A stretch of 25,389 bases of DNA from Nemertoderma westbladi (taxonomy: Eukaryota > Xenacoelomorpha > Nemertodermatida > Nemertodermatidae): NCBI GenBank assembly GCA_032718475.1, contig JAUCBJ010001390.1, positions 1-25,389 of the forward strand. Reading direction: 5' to 3'. The notes under the pieces were generated by a model, which worked only from the letters and a program-made list of their open reading frames with translations, was not told where the DNA came from and made no database searches. Position numbers and translations under genes: made by a program. This document shows positions 16,981 through 24,843 of the stretch, piece by piece (the stretch's first letter is position 1; each line of letters starts with the position of its first letter).

Positions 16981-17702
16981 TTTTTGGCTATAAAATGAGT
17001 GTTTTGCTACGTCATGTGGTAATCGATTATCGACAACAATCACAAACTATTAAATTTAGAGTCTTTTTACCACAGGCGCATATGGAATTCTATCTCATAG
17101 TCTATAAATCATGGAATCATGGAATGTTTTGGCACAGGCATAGTGTAACCAACTGCCCGACAGACCAGAAATCAACAAATTTTGAATGTTTTGGCATAGG
17201 CATTTTGAAATCAACTGTCTGACAGTCCAGAAATCAGCAGTCTGACAGTTTGAAGAAATACATACATCAAAAGTTATTAAAAGGACAACAAAAGTCATTA
17301 AAAGAACAACAAAAGTCACTATGCACAATTCGTAAAAAAAGGAGGACAAAAAAAGTCAAATAAAAGGACATAAAAAATCACTGCCGACAAATACTTCAGT
17401 ACGGTACTGCTGTAATACTGAAACCTAATAACAGAATAAGTAATACAGTAGGACATAGGCAATAATAAATAGGCAATAGGCCTATAGGTACGAATACTGA
17501 AACTGAAGTAGGCATAATACTGTAGGTACATCGGTACGAAACCTAATAACAGAATACGTTGTTCTGAAAGCAATACGCCTATCGGTACGAATATTGTAAC
17601 TGAAGACTGAAGCATGCGCCCATGTCAGCATGTGAAGAATACCAGGATTTAATATAAAATATTTGGTGCTGGAATAATTTTTTTTTGTTTGACAAGTACT
17701 TG
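16981..17702. other. Gene-free region with several short local duplications
   Basis: A ~67-bp imperfect duplication carries GAATGTTTTGGCACAGGCAT and GAATGTTTTGGCATAGGCAT (about 17120 and 17182). A 21-bp unit AAAAGGACAACAAAAGTCAT repeats about three times near 17278-17325. AAACCTAATAACAGAATA recurs 118 bp apart (17421, 17539). No protein or RNA gene is evident. Confidence 0.6.
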
Positions 17703-17955
17703 TAATTATTTTTGGGGGATGAATAATTGTTTTTGGGGAATCAATAATTGTTTTTGGGGGTAGAATAATTGTTTTTGTGGGATGAATAATTGTTTTTGGA
17801 GGATGAATAATTGTTTTTTGGGGGAAGAATAATTATTTTTGGGGGATGAATAATTGTTTTTGGGGAATCAAATATTGTTTTTGGGGGACGAATAATTGTT
17901 TTTGGGGGATGAATAATTGTTTTTGGTGGATGAATAATTGTTTTTGGGGAGATAT
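17703..17955. repeat. 21-bp minisatellite, right array (~12 copies), inverted relative to 14990-15510
   Basis: The unit AATAATTGTTTTTGGGGGAT (plus one base) repeats about twelve times. Its reverse complement (AACAATTATTC next to CCCCCAAAAA) resembles units of the left array, so the two form a loosely matched inverted pair. Plus-strand frames repeating MNNCFWG are by-products. Confidence 0.9.
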
Positions 17956-18346
17956 CGGCACGGTAGGAATAGTTGGGGTATCACACAGTAACCTGGTTAC
18001 CGGGATATTCAGCCATGACCGGGATAATTTTGATGAAAATGGTAAGACGGTTGGGATTGCATTGCAAATAACTACAATAAAATTGGAAAAATTCAATGCT
18101 TTTGATTTGGTAACGCAGTCCTTATTAATCTAATAAAGTAAGTGATTGCTGGTCTGTCCATGTTTTCTGTGTCTTTTGAAACACCCGGTTATATTGTAGT
18201 GTTATTGGGGTGTTTACTATTAGGCAGCACTGCAGTACTGCATTTCGCTGATTCAGTGATTCGAATAGGCCTATATCTGTTTAAAATTTTATTATTTGCT
18301 TCTCGAACCGGCACGACCTGAACTCTGAAAAGACAACAATCAGACA
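17956..18346 (+). other. Upstream region of the zinc-finger gene
   Basis: No coding feature is evident. A possible core promoter is the AGGCCTATATCTG segment near 18267 followed by an AT-rich stretch, ~80 bp before the ATG. CAGCACTGCAGTACTGCA (about 18224) is a local palindromic run. The transcription start is not determinable by eye. Confidence 0.35.
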
Positions 18347-19310
18347 ATGGAACGGTTTACTTGTGAGTCGGACAACGCATTGGTAATTACCAAATCTATG
18401 TTCGTGAACATCTGTTCAGAAAATGACACGTTTGTGCGGAGATTTCTCGAAGAATACTTGGAAGTAAACTCGTGTTTTCTGGACGATTATGTTGTTAAGA
18501 ATTGTACGGCTGGTCGCATTACTGAGTGGCTACAGCATTCACTCTCCTATCCCTCTAACAACGCCGCCACCATCTCGGCTTTGCCCCAATACATAACTCA
18601 ATCACCGACCACTGTCCCGACTACCGGGTACCGTAAGACCAGTCTGCCACTGCCGCAGAATCCATTGAGGACATCAGTGACGACAAATGGCGGTACTAGG
18701 TTCTGCCACAATGACAATCCTGCGACCGGAATTGGTTTCCACCCTAAATCTCGAAACTCGAATCCACACACGCCACGTACCGAACCCTCATCCATGCACC
18801 CTGTGGTGGGGTTACCATATCTCAACCAGGCAGACCTCCCCGGAAATCAAATACAAATGAACCCCAAACTGAGTCTGATAGACACCAAACCAAACCCCAT
18901 TGTATCTGAATCGTCTAATAAGACAGCCAGTTTAACTTTATTATCTGATAACAACATATCGTATACCCCCGCAGTAACCACAACCAACTCAACCAATAAT
19001 TCTACACAACCTCTATCAGAGCCATCCGATGCTCCGGAAATCATATTCATTGAGACGGAAGACGAACTGGAATATAAACCCGACGTAGGTGAGGTTGGCG
19101 ATGTCTTAAATGAATTTTTCTTCGATATAAATAGACCACATGGAATCCATATAGACAAATCGACCCCCCACCCCCACACCACCCAGGGTCTCTCCCCACT
19201 CACCAACTACTTAACCCCCATCTCTACTCAGCCTCTAGGCGACTTCGACTTAGACCTTCCCAATACCTACAACCTCCATTTCAGACCCAAATCAACAGTT
19301 TCCGGTATCG
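18347..19310 (+). CDS. Zinc-finger gene, exon 1 (N-terminal 321 codons)
   Basis: The ATG has a good Kozak context (AGACAATGG). The exon ends at TCCGGTATCG before donor GTGAGT (19311), leaving one base of a split codon. Residues 1-65 form a compact region rich in Phe, Leu, Asp and Cys (MERFTCESDNALVITKSMF, then FVRRFLEEYLEV and CTAGRITEWLQ), probably a small helical domain that I do not recognise. The rest is Ser/Thr/Pro/Asn-rich linker with an acidic patch (IIFIETEDELE). It joins in frame to exon 2, giving a predicted protein of ~466 residues. It is probably a DNA-binding regulator in the nucleus; the N-terminal domain's partner is unknown. Confidence 0.75.
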
Positions 19311-20497
19311 GTGAGTTACTATATGTTAGATTAAACAACATTTAGTCCGTATTGCCTGCATAGGAAAACTTATCAGGTTCAGGTAACATTTGATGTGGAT
19401 GATTTTGCTGAATATTCAAATTAAAATAAAAAATGTCAGTCGATATCACATATGTTAGGCCCTATAGTTAAAATTATTTAACTTAAATTAAAAACGGTTC
19501 CAGGGATAGGTTGTCGGCAGTCTGCGTAGCGTTTACACCCACTTTGTTCTGCAGGGTGATGAGGTCACGATACGATTTTGTTCAAAAATATAAAATGGTA
19601 GTTTTGGTGGTGTGATATACAGTAACTTATATCTAAAATTGTCTTTGCATACAAGATAATTCATTGCAAGATATCATTATGGGAATTTGTGTTTGCTTTG
19701 AATATTTTGCGACTGCAGAACTTATAATGTGCTAACTCAACGACATTACATTGTTAATAAAATACATTGGTTTGAGTTTATTTGGCGTCTGATCTGATCT
19801 ACAACATATTGGATAATGTGTTTGTTTTGAATATTTCGCGACAGCAGAAATTGTAAAGTTCTATCTAGAAGACAATATTTTTTTATGATAATACATTGAT
19901 TGTCTTAAATATGTTGCAATTAAGCATTCAATTTAGCCACCAGTAGCACAATCATGTCTATGTTTCCCTTTTAGTAATTACATTTCCTTAGGCTGTGGAA
20001 ATATGCTTTTGCAGCATTTAATACAGTAAATTTTAATTTCAAAAACTTTTTTTTAATTTGAATTGACCTGATAATGGAACTGTACAAAATTAATATTTTT
20101 TTAAATTATATCTCATCTCATATCTCTATCAGAGGTTCGACATGATTCTAGTATAGGCCTATGTTAAAATGAAGCGGGGGAAATTACACTACATATACAG
20201 TAATAGTACGTATTAAGCCATAAGGCATTTAGGCTGCGCTGGTTCAAATCTTAGAAAAGTCATTCCACAATTTTTCATTTTTGTAAAACACCTTATTATA
20301 TATTTGGTATCTCCAATCGGATTAAAACCGATAAAACCGAATCGTATATAAACAAATCGGATATTGTGTTGTGTTGAATTTTCTATGATTTTCGTGAGTT
20401 TTATTGTTCTATTATTACATTATTATAGTGCATTACTTACATATTCTGATATTAATCAATATTCTCCATTATTAATCTACTCCATTACTTTCTGTAG
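19311..20497 (+). other. Phase-1 intron of the zinc-finger gene (1187 bp, GT-AG)
   Basis: Donor GTGAGT at 19311; acceptor TTACTTTCTGTAG ending at 20497, preceded by a pyrimidine-leaning tract. The split codon G|GC restores the reading frame, which then runs through ATG 20533. Inside are two diverged copies of a ~95-bp sequence (about 19681-19775 and 19812-19905, sharing TTTGAATATTT, GCGAC and GCAGAA). A GGTTCAAATC word at 20239 resembles a Pol III B box but has no convincing A box. Confidence 0.7.
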
Positions 20498-20934
20498 GCG
20501 GCCAATCACAACCATCCCCCGATGATTCAGACATGCTCACTTCCGACGATGACGTAACACACGGAAGAATGAATAATTCCTTCGTCCAACAGCAGTTCAG
20601 CTGTAATACTTGTGATAAGACGTTCGCATATAACAGTCAACTAATTACACACCAACGGATCCACACCGGCGAGCGACCTTACCAATGCTGCATCTGTAAC
20701 AAACGTTTCTCCCAACTAAATTCCCTAAAGATACACAAACGTACGCATAGTGGAGAGAAACCGTTCGTGTGCGACACGTGCGGGAAGGGATTTACGCAGA
20801 GTAGCAATCTAATGCGCCACAAGAGATTACATACAGGGGAACGACCGTTTAGCTGCGATACATGCGGGAAATGTTTTTCCCAACGCCATCATGTATCGAG
20901 CCACAAATGTATCCGCAGTGGGGAGACTCTGTAA
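20498..20934 (+). CDS. Zinc-finger gene, exon 2 (C2H2 fingers, copy 2)
   Basis: It encodes an acidic linker (DDSDMLTSDDDV), then tandem C2H2 fingers with canonical C-X2-C-X12-H-X3-H spacing: CNTCDKTF..., CCICNKRF... and CDTCGKGF..., joined by TGERP/SGEKP linkers. A fourth finger (CDTCGKCFSQRHH) ends HKCIR, with Arg replacing the last His. TAA at 20932-20934 ends the frame. The block is the DNA-binding module of the protein started in exon 1. The copy at 12073-12554 is a partial duplicate with a damaged first finger; this copy is the more intact. Confidence 0.85.
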
Positions 20935-20935
20935 C

Positions 20936-20992
20936 TGTAATGTTTGTAAGAAACGTTTCTCTACTTCCGGTGATATTGTTGGACACAGATAA
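20936..20992 (+). pseudogene. Remnant fifth zinc finger after the stop codon (copy 2)
   Basis: In the +1 frame directly after TAA the sequence reads CNVCKKRFSTSGDIVGHR, then TAA. It has both Cys and the first His at C2H2 spacing and would continue the finger series if the frame were shifted by one base at the stop. The same arrangement is in copy 1, so it is old decay or, less likely, recoding. Confidence 0.7.
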
Positions 20993-21025
20993 ACTAAAAT
21001 TCTGTATGTAGTTAGTTGTAGATTA

Positions 21026-21591
21026 TGTGACGGGATCTGAGAATCCCGATTTATCCGGTTATCTTGTTTACGCGTCCCCGCCGTGTGTGTGAAAAGAGTT
21101 CTGATATTATTGAGTTGCTCTGACCATTGTTGGTAACGTATGTATAAATATATATAATAAAGTATAAGCACAGTTGGCAATAAAGTGATAGTTGAGTACC
21201 GGTAATATAGTTGAATGATGATGGCGGCAGTGGACGGTGACAAGAGTTACCGTTCCGCCCTAACTGAACTGACTAACTGAGTAAATGAATGTGATACACC
21301 GACCGGTAATATACTGCTCTAGTTTGGCCATATTACTCAGCGGATGCCTGCCCCCCATTGGCTGATAACATAATTCTCGCCCTCCCATCTCTCTGGGAGT
21401 GTTCTCCCCTCACTACTGTCACTCTCTCTCTCTCGGAGGTATAACCTCTGACCCCCTTTGTGTGTGTCCTTTGGGGTTTCTCGTCCCCGTTTATTGGGGT
21501 GATACGAGGTTGATTGGCAATCAACCTCGTGCTCCTAATATTGCTTAAAGCTAACTTTGTGGGGTGGTTAGCGGAATTGAATTCGCTAACA
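21026..21591 (-). mobile_element. 3' LTR of a minus-strand retroelement (566 bp)
   Basis: Read on the minus strand it starts TGTTAGCGAATTC (21591) and ends GATCCCGTCACA (21026), the TG...CA ends of LTRs. Immediately upstream on that strand is the polypurine tract GGGGGGGAG (21592-21600). The boundary at 21026 is supported by the paralogue at ~12645, where homology with the zinc-finger 3' flank continues through GATTATG without interruption. Only this LTR is inside the window, so direct comparison with the 5' LTR is not possible. A TATA-like run (TATAAATATATATAATAAAG) lies at 21142-21161. GATTA (21021-21025) may be the target duplication. Confidence 0.72.
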
Positions 21592-21780
21592 CTCCCCCCC
21601 ATGCTATCTTCCCGGTGAGAAGATAGCATCCACCTCTAGTGCGCTACAATTCCGCTGGATCCCGATCTACTATCGGGTGTGGGGTGGAGCTATTTTTTCG
21701 GAGCCGGCTTTCCAGGCCGCTCCCTATGGGTATGATATCGCTACCCCGTCTTGGTACAACTTTACCTATCTTGCACCAAG
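21395..21780. other. Chain of stem-loops spanning the LTR/internal junction
   Basis: Consecutive inverted repeats are: GGGAG/CTCCC (21395-21408); CGGAGGT/ACCTCTG (21434-21450); ACCCC/GGGGT (21451-21477); CCCC/GGGG (21485-21499); ACGAGGTTGATTG perfect 13-bp arm with 1-nt spacer (21504-21530); GTTAGC+GAATT palindrome with one bulge at the LTR edge (21567-21590); ATGCTATCTTC 11-bp arm, 7-nt loop (21601-21629); CCCGAT/ATCGGG (21661-21677); GGAGC/GCTCC with inner GGC/GCC (21700-21723); CTTGGT/ACCAAG with inner CAA/TTG (21750-21780). This is denser than expected by chance and suggests a structured RNA or protein-binding region. Confidence 0.65.
21592..21600 (-). promoter_or_regulatory. Polypurine tract (plus-strand primer site)
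   Basis: GGGGGGGAG on the minus strand lies directly before the LTR terminus TGT. This is the position and composition expected for the RNase H-resistant primer of LTR retroelements, and it fixes the minus orientation. An 11-bp hairpin (21601-21629) abuts it. Confidence 0.65.
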
Positions 21781-22289
21781 ACATCTGGCGTCACGTGTCG
21801 GGCCGATCGTGCGCTTCTCTCACACAACTTTTGTTTCCCCAACACTTTCACCACTCTAACCCCGCACTTAACTGACTCTAAGCACACTCTCATCCTATCT
21901 CTCGGACCTCCCTGTCCCTTGTTCTGCCTCTTGCCTCTCCCCCCCCCCCCCCCCCACACTTGAATTGCACCCACACTCTCTCCGCGCTATCACTCAACCC
22001 CCATCTCAGCCCGCTTACTCCTGACGAGTCTCACCCCCCTCCCTGTGCCGTCGCACTCAGGAAGTGTGAAGTCGTCCAGCGTCTCGTTTGTCATAGTCAA
22101 TTGGTCCCCAGTCCCAGTAGCTAATTGGAAAAGGTTATATGGCTATAGTATTTACTTTGATTATATTTGCTTACTAGACTAATGATTACTACATACGTAC
22201 ATACTAATTGCACTTTTAATTATTTAAATTTCGCAGTTAGGAGTTCGTACTTCTCACGTGGTGCCTTCCAGGCATCCCACATCCAAGTC
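21601..22289 (-). other. 3' internal non-coding region of the LTR element
   Basis: This lies between the end of ORF C and the polypurine tract. It holds stem-loops near the LTR and a run of 17 C (21939-21955; G on the minus strand) preceded by pyrimidine-rich text. At only ~690 bp with no long frame on the minus strand, it cannot encode reverse transcriptase or integrase. Confidence 0.6.
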
Positions 22290-22619
22290 CTAGTTCGTTC
22301 CACCTGACTTTGGGAACCATCTCCAGTCCTTCCCTCTGTCGTCCTCTTTTCTTGGTCGTTTCCTGGCCGCTGCTGCTCCCTTGGTCTTATCTCCCTTCAG
22401 GCTCTTGACCCTCGCCGTCACCTCTCTACTAATCCCGGTCGTCGACTCCTTGGGCGCTGGTGTTATTAGCTCCCGATATCGCTTCGCGGGTGGCCCCTCC
22501 GAGTGGCCCTGTTGTCTCCCCCTGGTGGCGTCCCATAGGATCACTTTCATCACCCGTGGCACATGCTCCGCCAAGAAATCTCTGAACTCCCCTCTGTTCT
22601 GTGGCATCCACCTGTCCAT
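22290..22619 (-). CDS. ORF C: small basic protein overlapping the end of ORF B (109 aa)
   Basis: ATG at 22619 follows TGATAA directly (TGATAAATG on the minus strand). The product starts MDRWMPQNRGEFRDFLAEHV, helical and charged, and has a Lys/Arg-rich C-terminal half (AAAARKRPRKEDD), suggesting nucleic-acid binding or nuclear targeting. It overlaps the last ~190 bases of ORF B in another frame. The overlapping part of ORF B (Gly/Thr/Ala-rich) looks less protein-like, so ORF C could be the real continuation after an old frameshift. Function unknown. Confidence 0.45.
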   Translation of the reverse strand: MDRWMPQNRGEFRDFLAEHVPRVMKVILWDATRGRQQGHSEGPPAKRYRELITPAPKESTTGISREVTARVKSLKGDKTKGAAAARKRPRKEDDRGKDWRWFPKSGGTN

Positions 22620-23562
22620 TTATCACCCCGGCATACGACGCCGCCGTCGCTACCTCCTGGTAGGTAAACAGACGTCTCCATTTGATAATCTCCAAGTGGG
22701 CCTCCTGGTTGATATTAAAGAAGCCCCACCGGAACTCCTGGGCCTTCATACGTTGCCGAGTCATGGCCCCGATGTCGGCCCACTCCTCGAAGATCCTAAA
22801 CTTCTCTTCGTCGTCCATCCAGTCGCACTGGCGTCCGTAGTGCCCCCGGAAGTTACACTTCGAACACCGGTTGTGCAACCGTGGACACGCCCCCATCCTG
22901 TGGCTCAACTCGCGGCAGTAGAGACAACTAGTCCCTTTCTGGAACCGGTACAGACAGCTCCTTTCCTGGTGGGTTTGCCTCCCACAGTAATCATAGCCGA
23001 GCACCAATGTCTCCCGCCCCACGTCGTCTTTTGTCCCAAGCGATCTCCGCGGTCTGTGGAGTCGCTGGTAAGCGAACTTTTGGACATTAGCGTCCCTTTC
23101 CACGTCTATCTTCTCGCACCTCCCGGGCATCGTCTCCCCGAATACTACCCGTGGTGCCGTTCCCGGTTGCTCGCCCAACCTGATGGTGCTCCCCGCGAAA
23201 TCCATCGTCGGCTCCTCATGCACCCAGGCCCGCTTGCCGGGTCTATCCCAGAAGGCCCTCGCCCCACTGGCCGTCACCACCCTCCCGCCAACCCAGTCCG
23301 TGTCCGAGTGGCCGATTCTCCCGATGGGCGGCATCTCTCCGAACTCGTCGTCATCCTCGTCCTCCTCTGGGAGTGGCTCCAACCCCGGTATCCCGGTGGA
23401 CCCACTGCGTCCCTTCCCACCTTGGCTCTCGCCCGTGACTTTCCATCCTTCCAGCTCCCCTAGCCTCCTTAGCGGGTGATTGCCCTCGGTGCCCGCTGGT
23501 ATGGGCGTCGTCTGCAATCCTGATGTCGACTGTTTCGGTGATTCCACCGTCCACCCTAATTC
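22429..23562 (-). CDS. ORF B: CCHC zinc-knuckle (nucleocapsid-like) protein, in frame after a TGA
   Basis: The frame is continuous with ORF A apart from one TGA (23563-23565). The first in-frame ATG comes ~75 codons in, so translation by TGA readthrough, as for some gag-pol genes, is plausible; a disabling mutation is the alternative. Features in order: Ser/Gly/Pro-rich start, acidic stretch EEDEDDDEF, a region with FWDRPGKRAW, then zinc knuckles. Two are canonical C-X2-C-X4-H-X4-C (CLYCRELSHRMGAC, ~22926-22885; CSKCNFRGHYGRQC, ~22866-22825). A preceding one (CGRQTHQERSC) has Tyr in place of the first Cys. Such knuckles bind single-stranded RNA or DNA. The position before the 3' end fits a Gag/nucleocapsid role. 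Confidence 0.65.
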   Translation of the reverse strand, partial: ELGWTVESPKQSTSGLQTTPIPAGTEGNHPLRRLGELEGWKVTGESQGGKGRSGSTGIPGLEPLPEEDEDDDEFGEMPPIGRIGHSDTDWVGGRVVTASGARAFWDRPGKRAWVHEEPTMDFAGSTIRLGEQPGTAPRVVFGETMPGRCEKIDVERDANVQKFAYQRLHRPRRSLGTKDDVGRETLVLGYDYCGRQTHQERSCLYRFQKGTSCLYCRELSHRMGACPRLHNRCSKCNFRGHYGRQCDWMDDEEKFRIFEEWADIGAMTRQRMKAQEFRWGFFNINQEAHLEIIKWRRLFTYQEVATAASYAGVINGQVDATEQRGVQRFLGGACATGDESDPMGRHQGETTGPLGGATREAISGANNTSAQGVDDRD

Positions 23563-24843
23563 TCACCCTAGAGACTCCCCCGAACTCCCTGATGACGTCC
23601 AACGAAGTTCGTCTAAGGCCGCCTGTTCCTCGAAGCCGTAGCTCTGCCCTCTAGCTTCTTCCTCCCTTTCCTCTGCCTCTCTCCTTTCCTCTCTAGCGAT
23701 TTCTTCCAATCGCTTCGCTTCTCGTCTATCCGCCTCTAGCTGCTCCCATCTCTGATACGGCGTATCCACCTCCCCGTCTACCAGATGTCGGCAGTTATAG
23801 TACACCGACTCGCCCTTCAGCCCCGGGTGGTCTACCAGACCCTCGAAAGCCGTCTTGAAGGCTCTTCTGTAGTTCAGGGGTGATCCCGATAGCAGGAATG
23901 CCGTTGGTTCTTTCCCAATGACGATGGTCATGAATAGGTTTAGCAAACCCATCATTATCCAGTCCTCCTGCAGGATATATCGCTTCTGATATACCTTTAT
24001 CGCTCCTCTCCGGAATTGATACACCTCTTGTTTCCCTGGCCTCGCTCCCCACTTCAGCGAGTTTGCCAACTCCGCTCCGTACTCCTCTCTGAACTTACTC
24101 CAGTCCATTGGTTTGTGACACACGAGCCCCATTAGCTGGCCCATCGCCACCGCTCTACAATGGCCTGAGTTCTCCACTAGTCCCAACCCGTCTGGTGCTG
24201 TCATAGCCATGTAGACCGTCTGCATGTCCAGGATGTTGGGGGTGTCCGGACCGATGATTCTCTCCGCATCGTCGCGGATCGCCGATCCCACCTTCGTCGT
24301 TGACTTCTCTCTCACTAGGATTTGCACCGCCTTTGGCAACCGGTTCAACTTCAGCCCGTTCTTCTTTCCATACGTCCCTAGATCGAATAGGAATATATCC
24401 CCATTTGGCGCGGCCAAATGTAGGAGTATGGTTCTGGCCAACCCCGCCGATCCTCTCCTCAAACCTTCCTCGTCTTCCACAGTCCCCTCATCGTCTAGGA
24501 CCATGTATCCTCCCCTGCTGATGGACTCTACGAACCTCTTCCAATCCTTTCTCGGTGGCTCCTTCGCGTACTTCGGAATCCCGAACTTCGCCTCGTCTCC
24601 CTTCACCACGTAGTGGAAATGCTCGAAGATCGCATTGTCCAGCGACGGCGTCCCGTAGGTCCCGACCAGCCGCTGTTCGTGCACCTTCCTGAAATGGTCC
24701 TCTAGCGCTCGCGCTTTGTGACCTCTCTCTAACCGCTCGTAGTATCCCCTCGTCTTCTCTTCCGGATGCCTCTCGGTGAAATCCACCAGTATCTCCTTTC
24801 CTCCTAACTCCGCCTTTCTCTTTCGGACAAGTTTCTCTGCCAT
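23563..24843 (-). CDS. ORF A: protein with a DEDD 3'-5' exonuclease-like domain (426 aa)
   Basis: The start chosen is ATG at 24843 (good context, CGAGATGG); the frame is open a little upstream but only with GTG. Residues 1-105 are charged and helical. Residues 112-305 resemble the RNase D/WRN/EXD-type exonuclease fold: VLDDEGT (Asp117/Glu119, motif I), LAAPNGDIFLFDLG, KVGSAIRDDAERI (Asp192, motif II), NILDMQTVYM and YILQEDWIMMGLL (Asp294, motif III). The tyrosine usually four before the last Asp is displaced by one residue, so activity is uncertain. Residues 367-398 are a Glu/Arg-rich coiled-coil-like helix. It is GC- and CpG-rich, unlike the AT-rich surroundings. No reverse transcriptase or protease motif is seen. 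The exonuclease call is by pattern only. Confidence 0.6.
   Translation of the reverse strand: MAEKLVRKRKAELGGKEILVDFTERHPEEKTRGYYERLERGHKARALEDHFRKVHEQRLVGTYGTPSLDNAIFEHFHYVVKGDEAKFGIPKYAKEPPRKDWKRFVESISRGGYMVLDDEGTVEDEEGLRRGSAGLARTILLHLAAPNGDIFLFDLGTYGKKNGLKLNRLPKAVQILVREKSTTKVGSAIRDDAERIIGPDTPNILDMQTVYMAMTAPDGLGLVENSGHCRAVAMGQLMGLVCHKPMDWSKFREEYGAELANSLKWGARPGKQEVYQFRRGAIKVYQKRYILQEDWIMMGLLNLFMTIVIGKEPTAFLLSGSPLNYRRAFKTAFEGLVDHPGLKGESVYYNCRHLVDGEVDTPYQRWEQLEADRREAKRLEEIAREERREAEEREEEARGQSYGFEEQAALDELRWTSSGSSGESLG

Noticed and set aside
18598-19206. Minus-strand ORFs opposite exon 1
   Set aside because: Antisense shadows; the plus frame has the start context, donor site and in-frame join to exon 2.
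20230-20255. B-box-like GGTTCAAATC in the intron as a SINE
   Set aside because: One mismatch to consensus and no A box at the right distance; too weak.
22381-23479. Plus-strand ORFs of 360 and 98 aa opposite ORF B
   Set aside because: Pro/Leu-rich antisense shadows of a GC-rich coding frame; the minus strand carries recognisable CCHC motifs.
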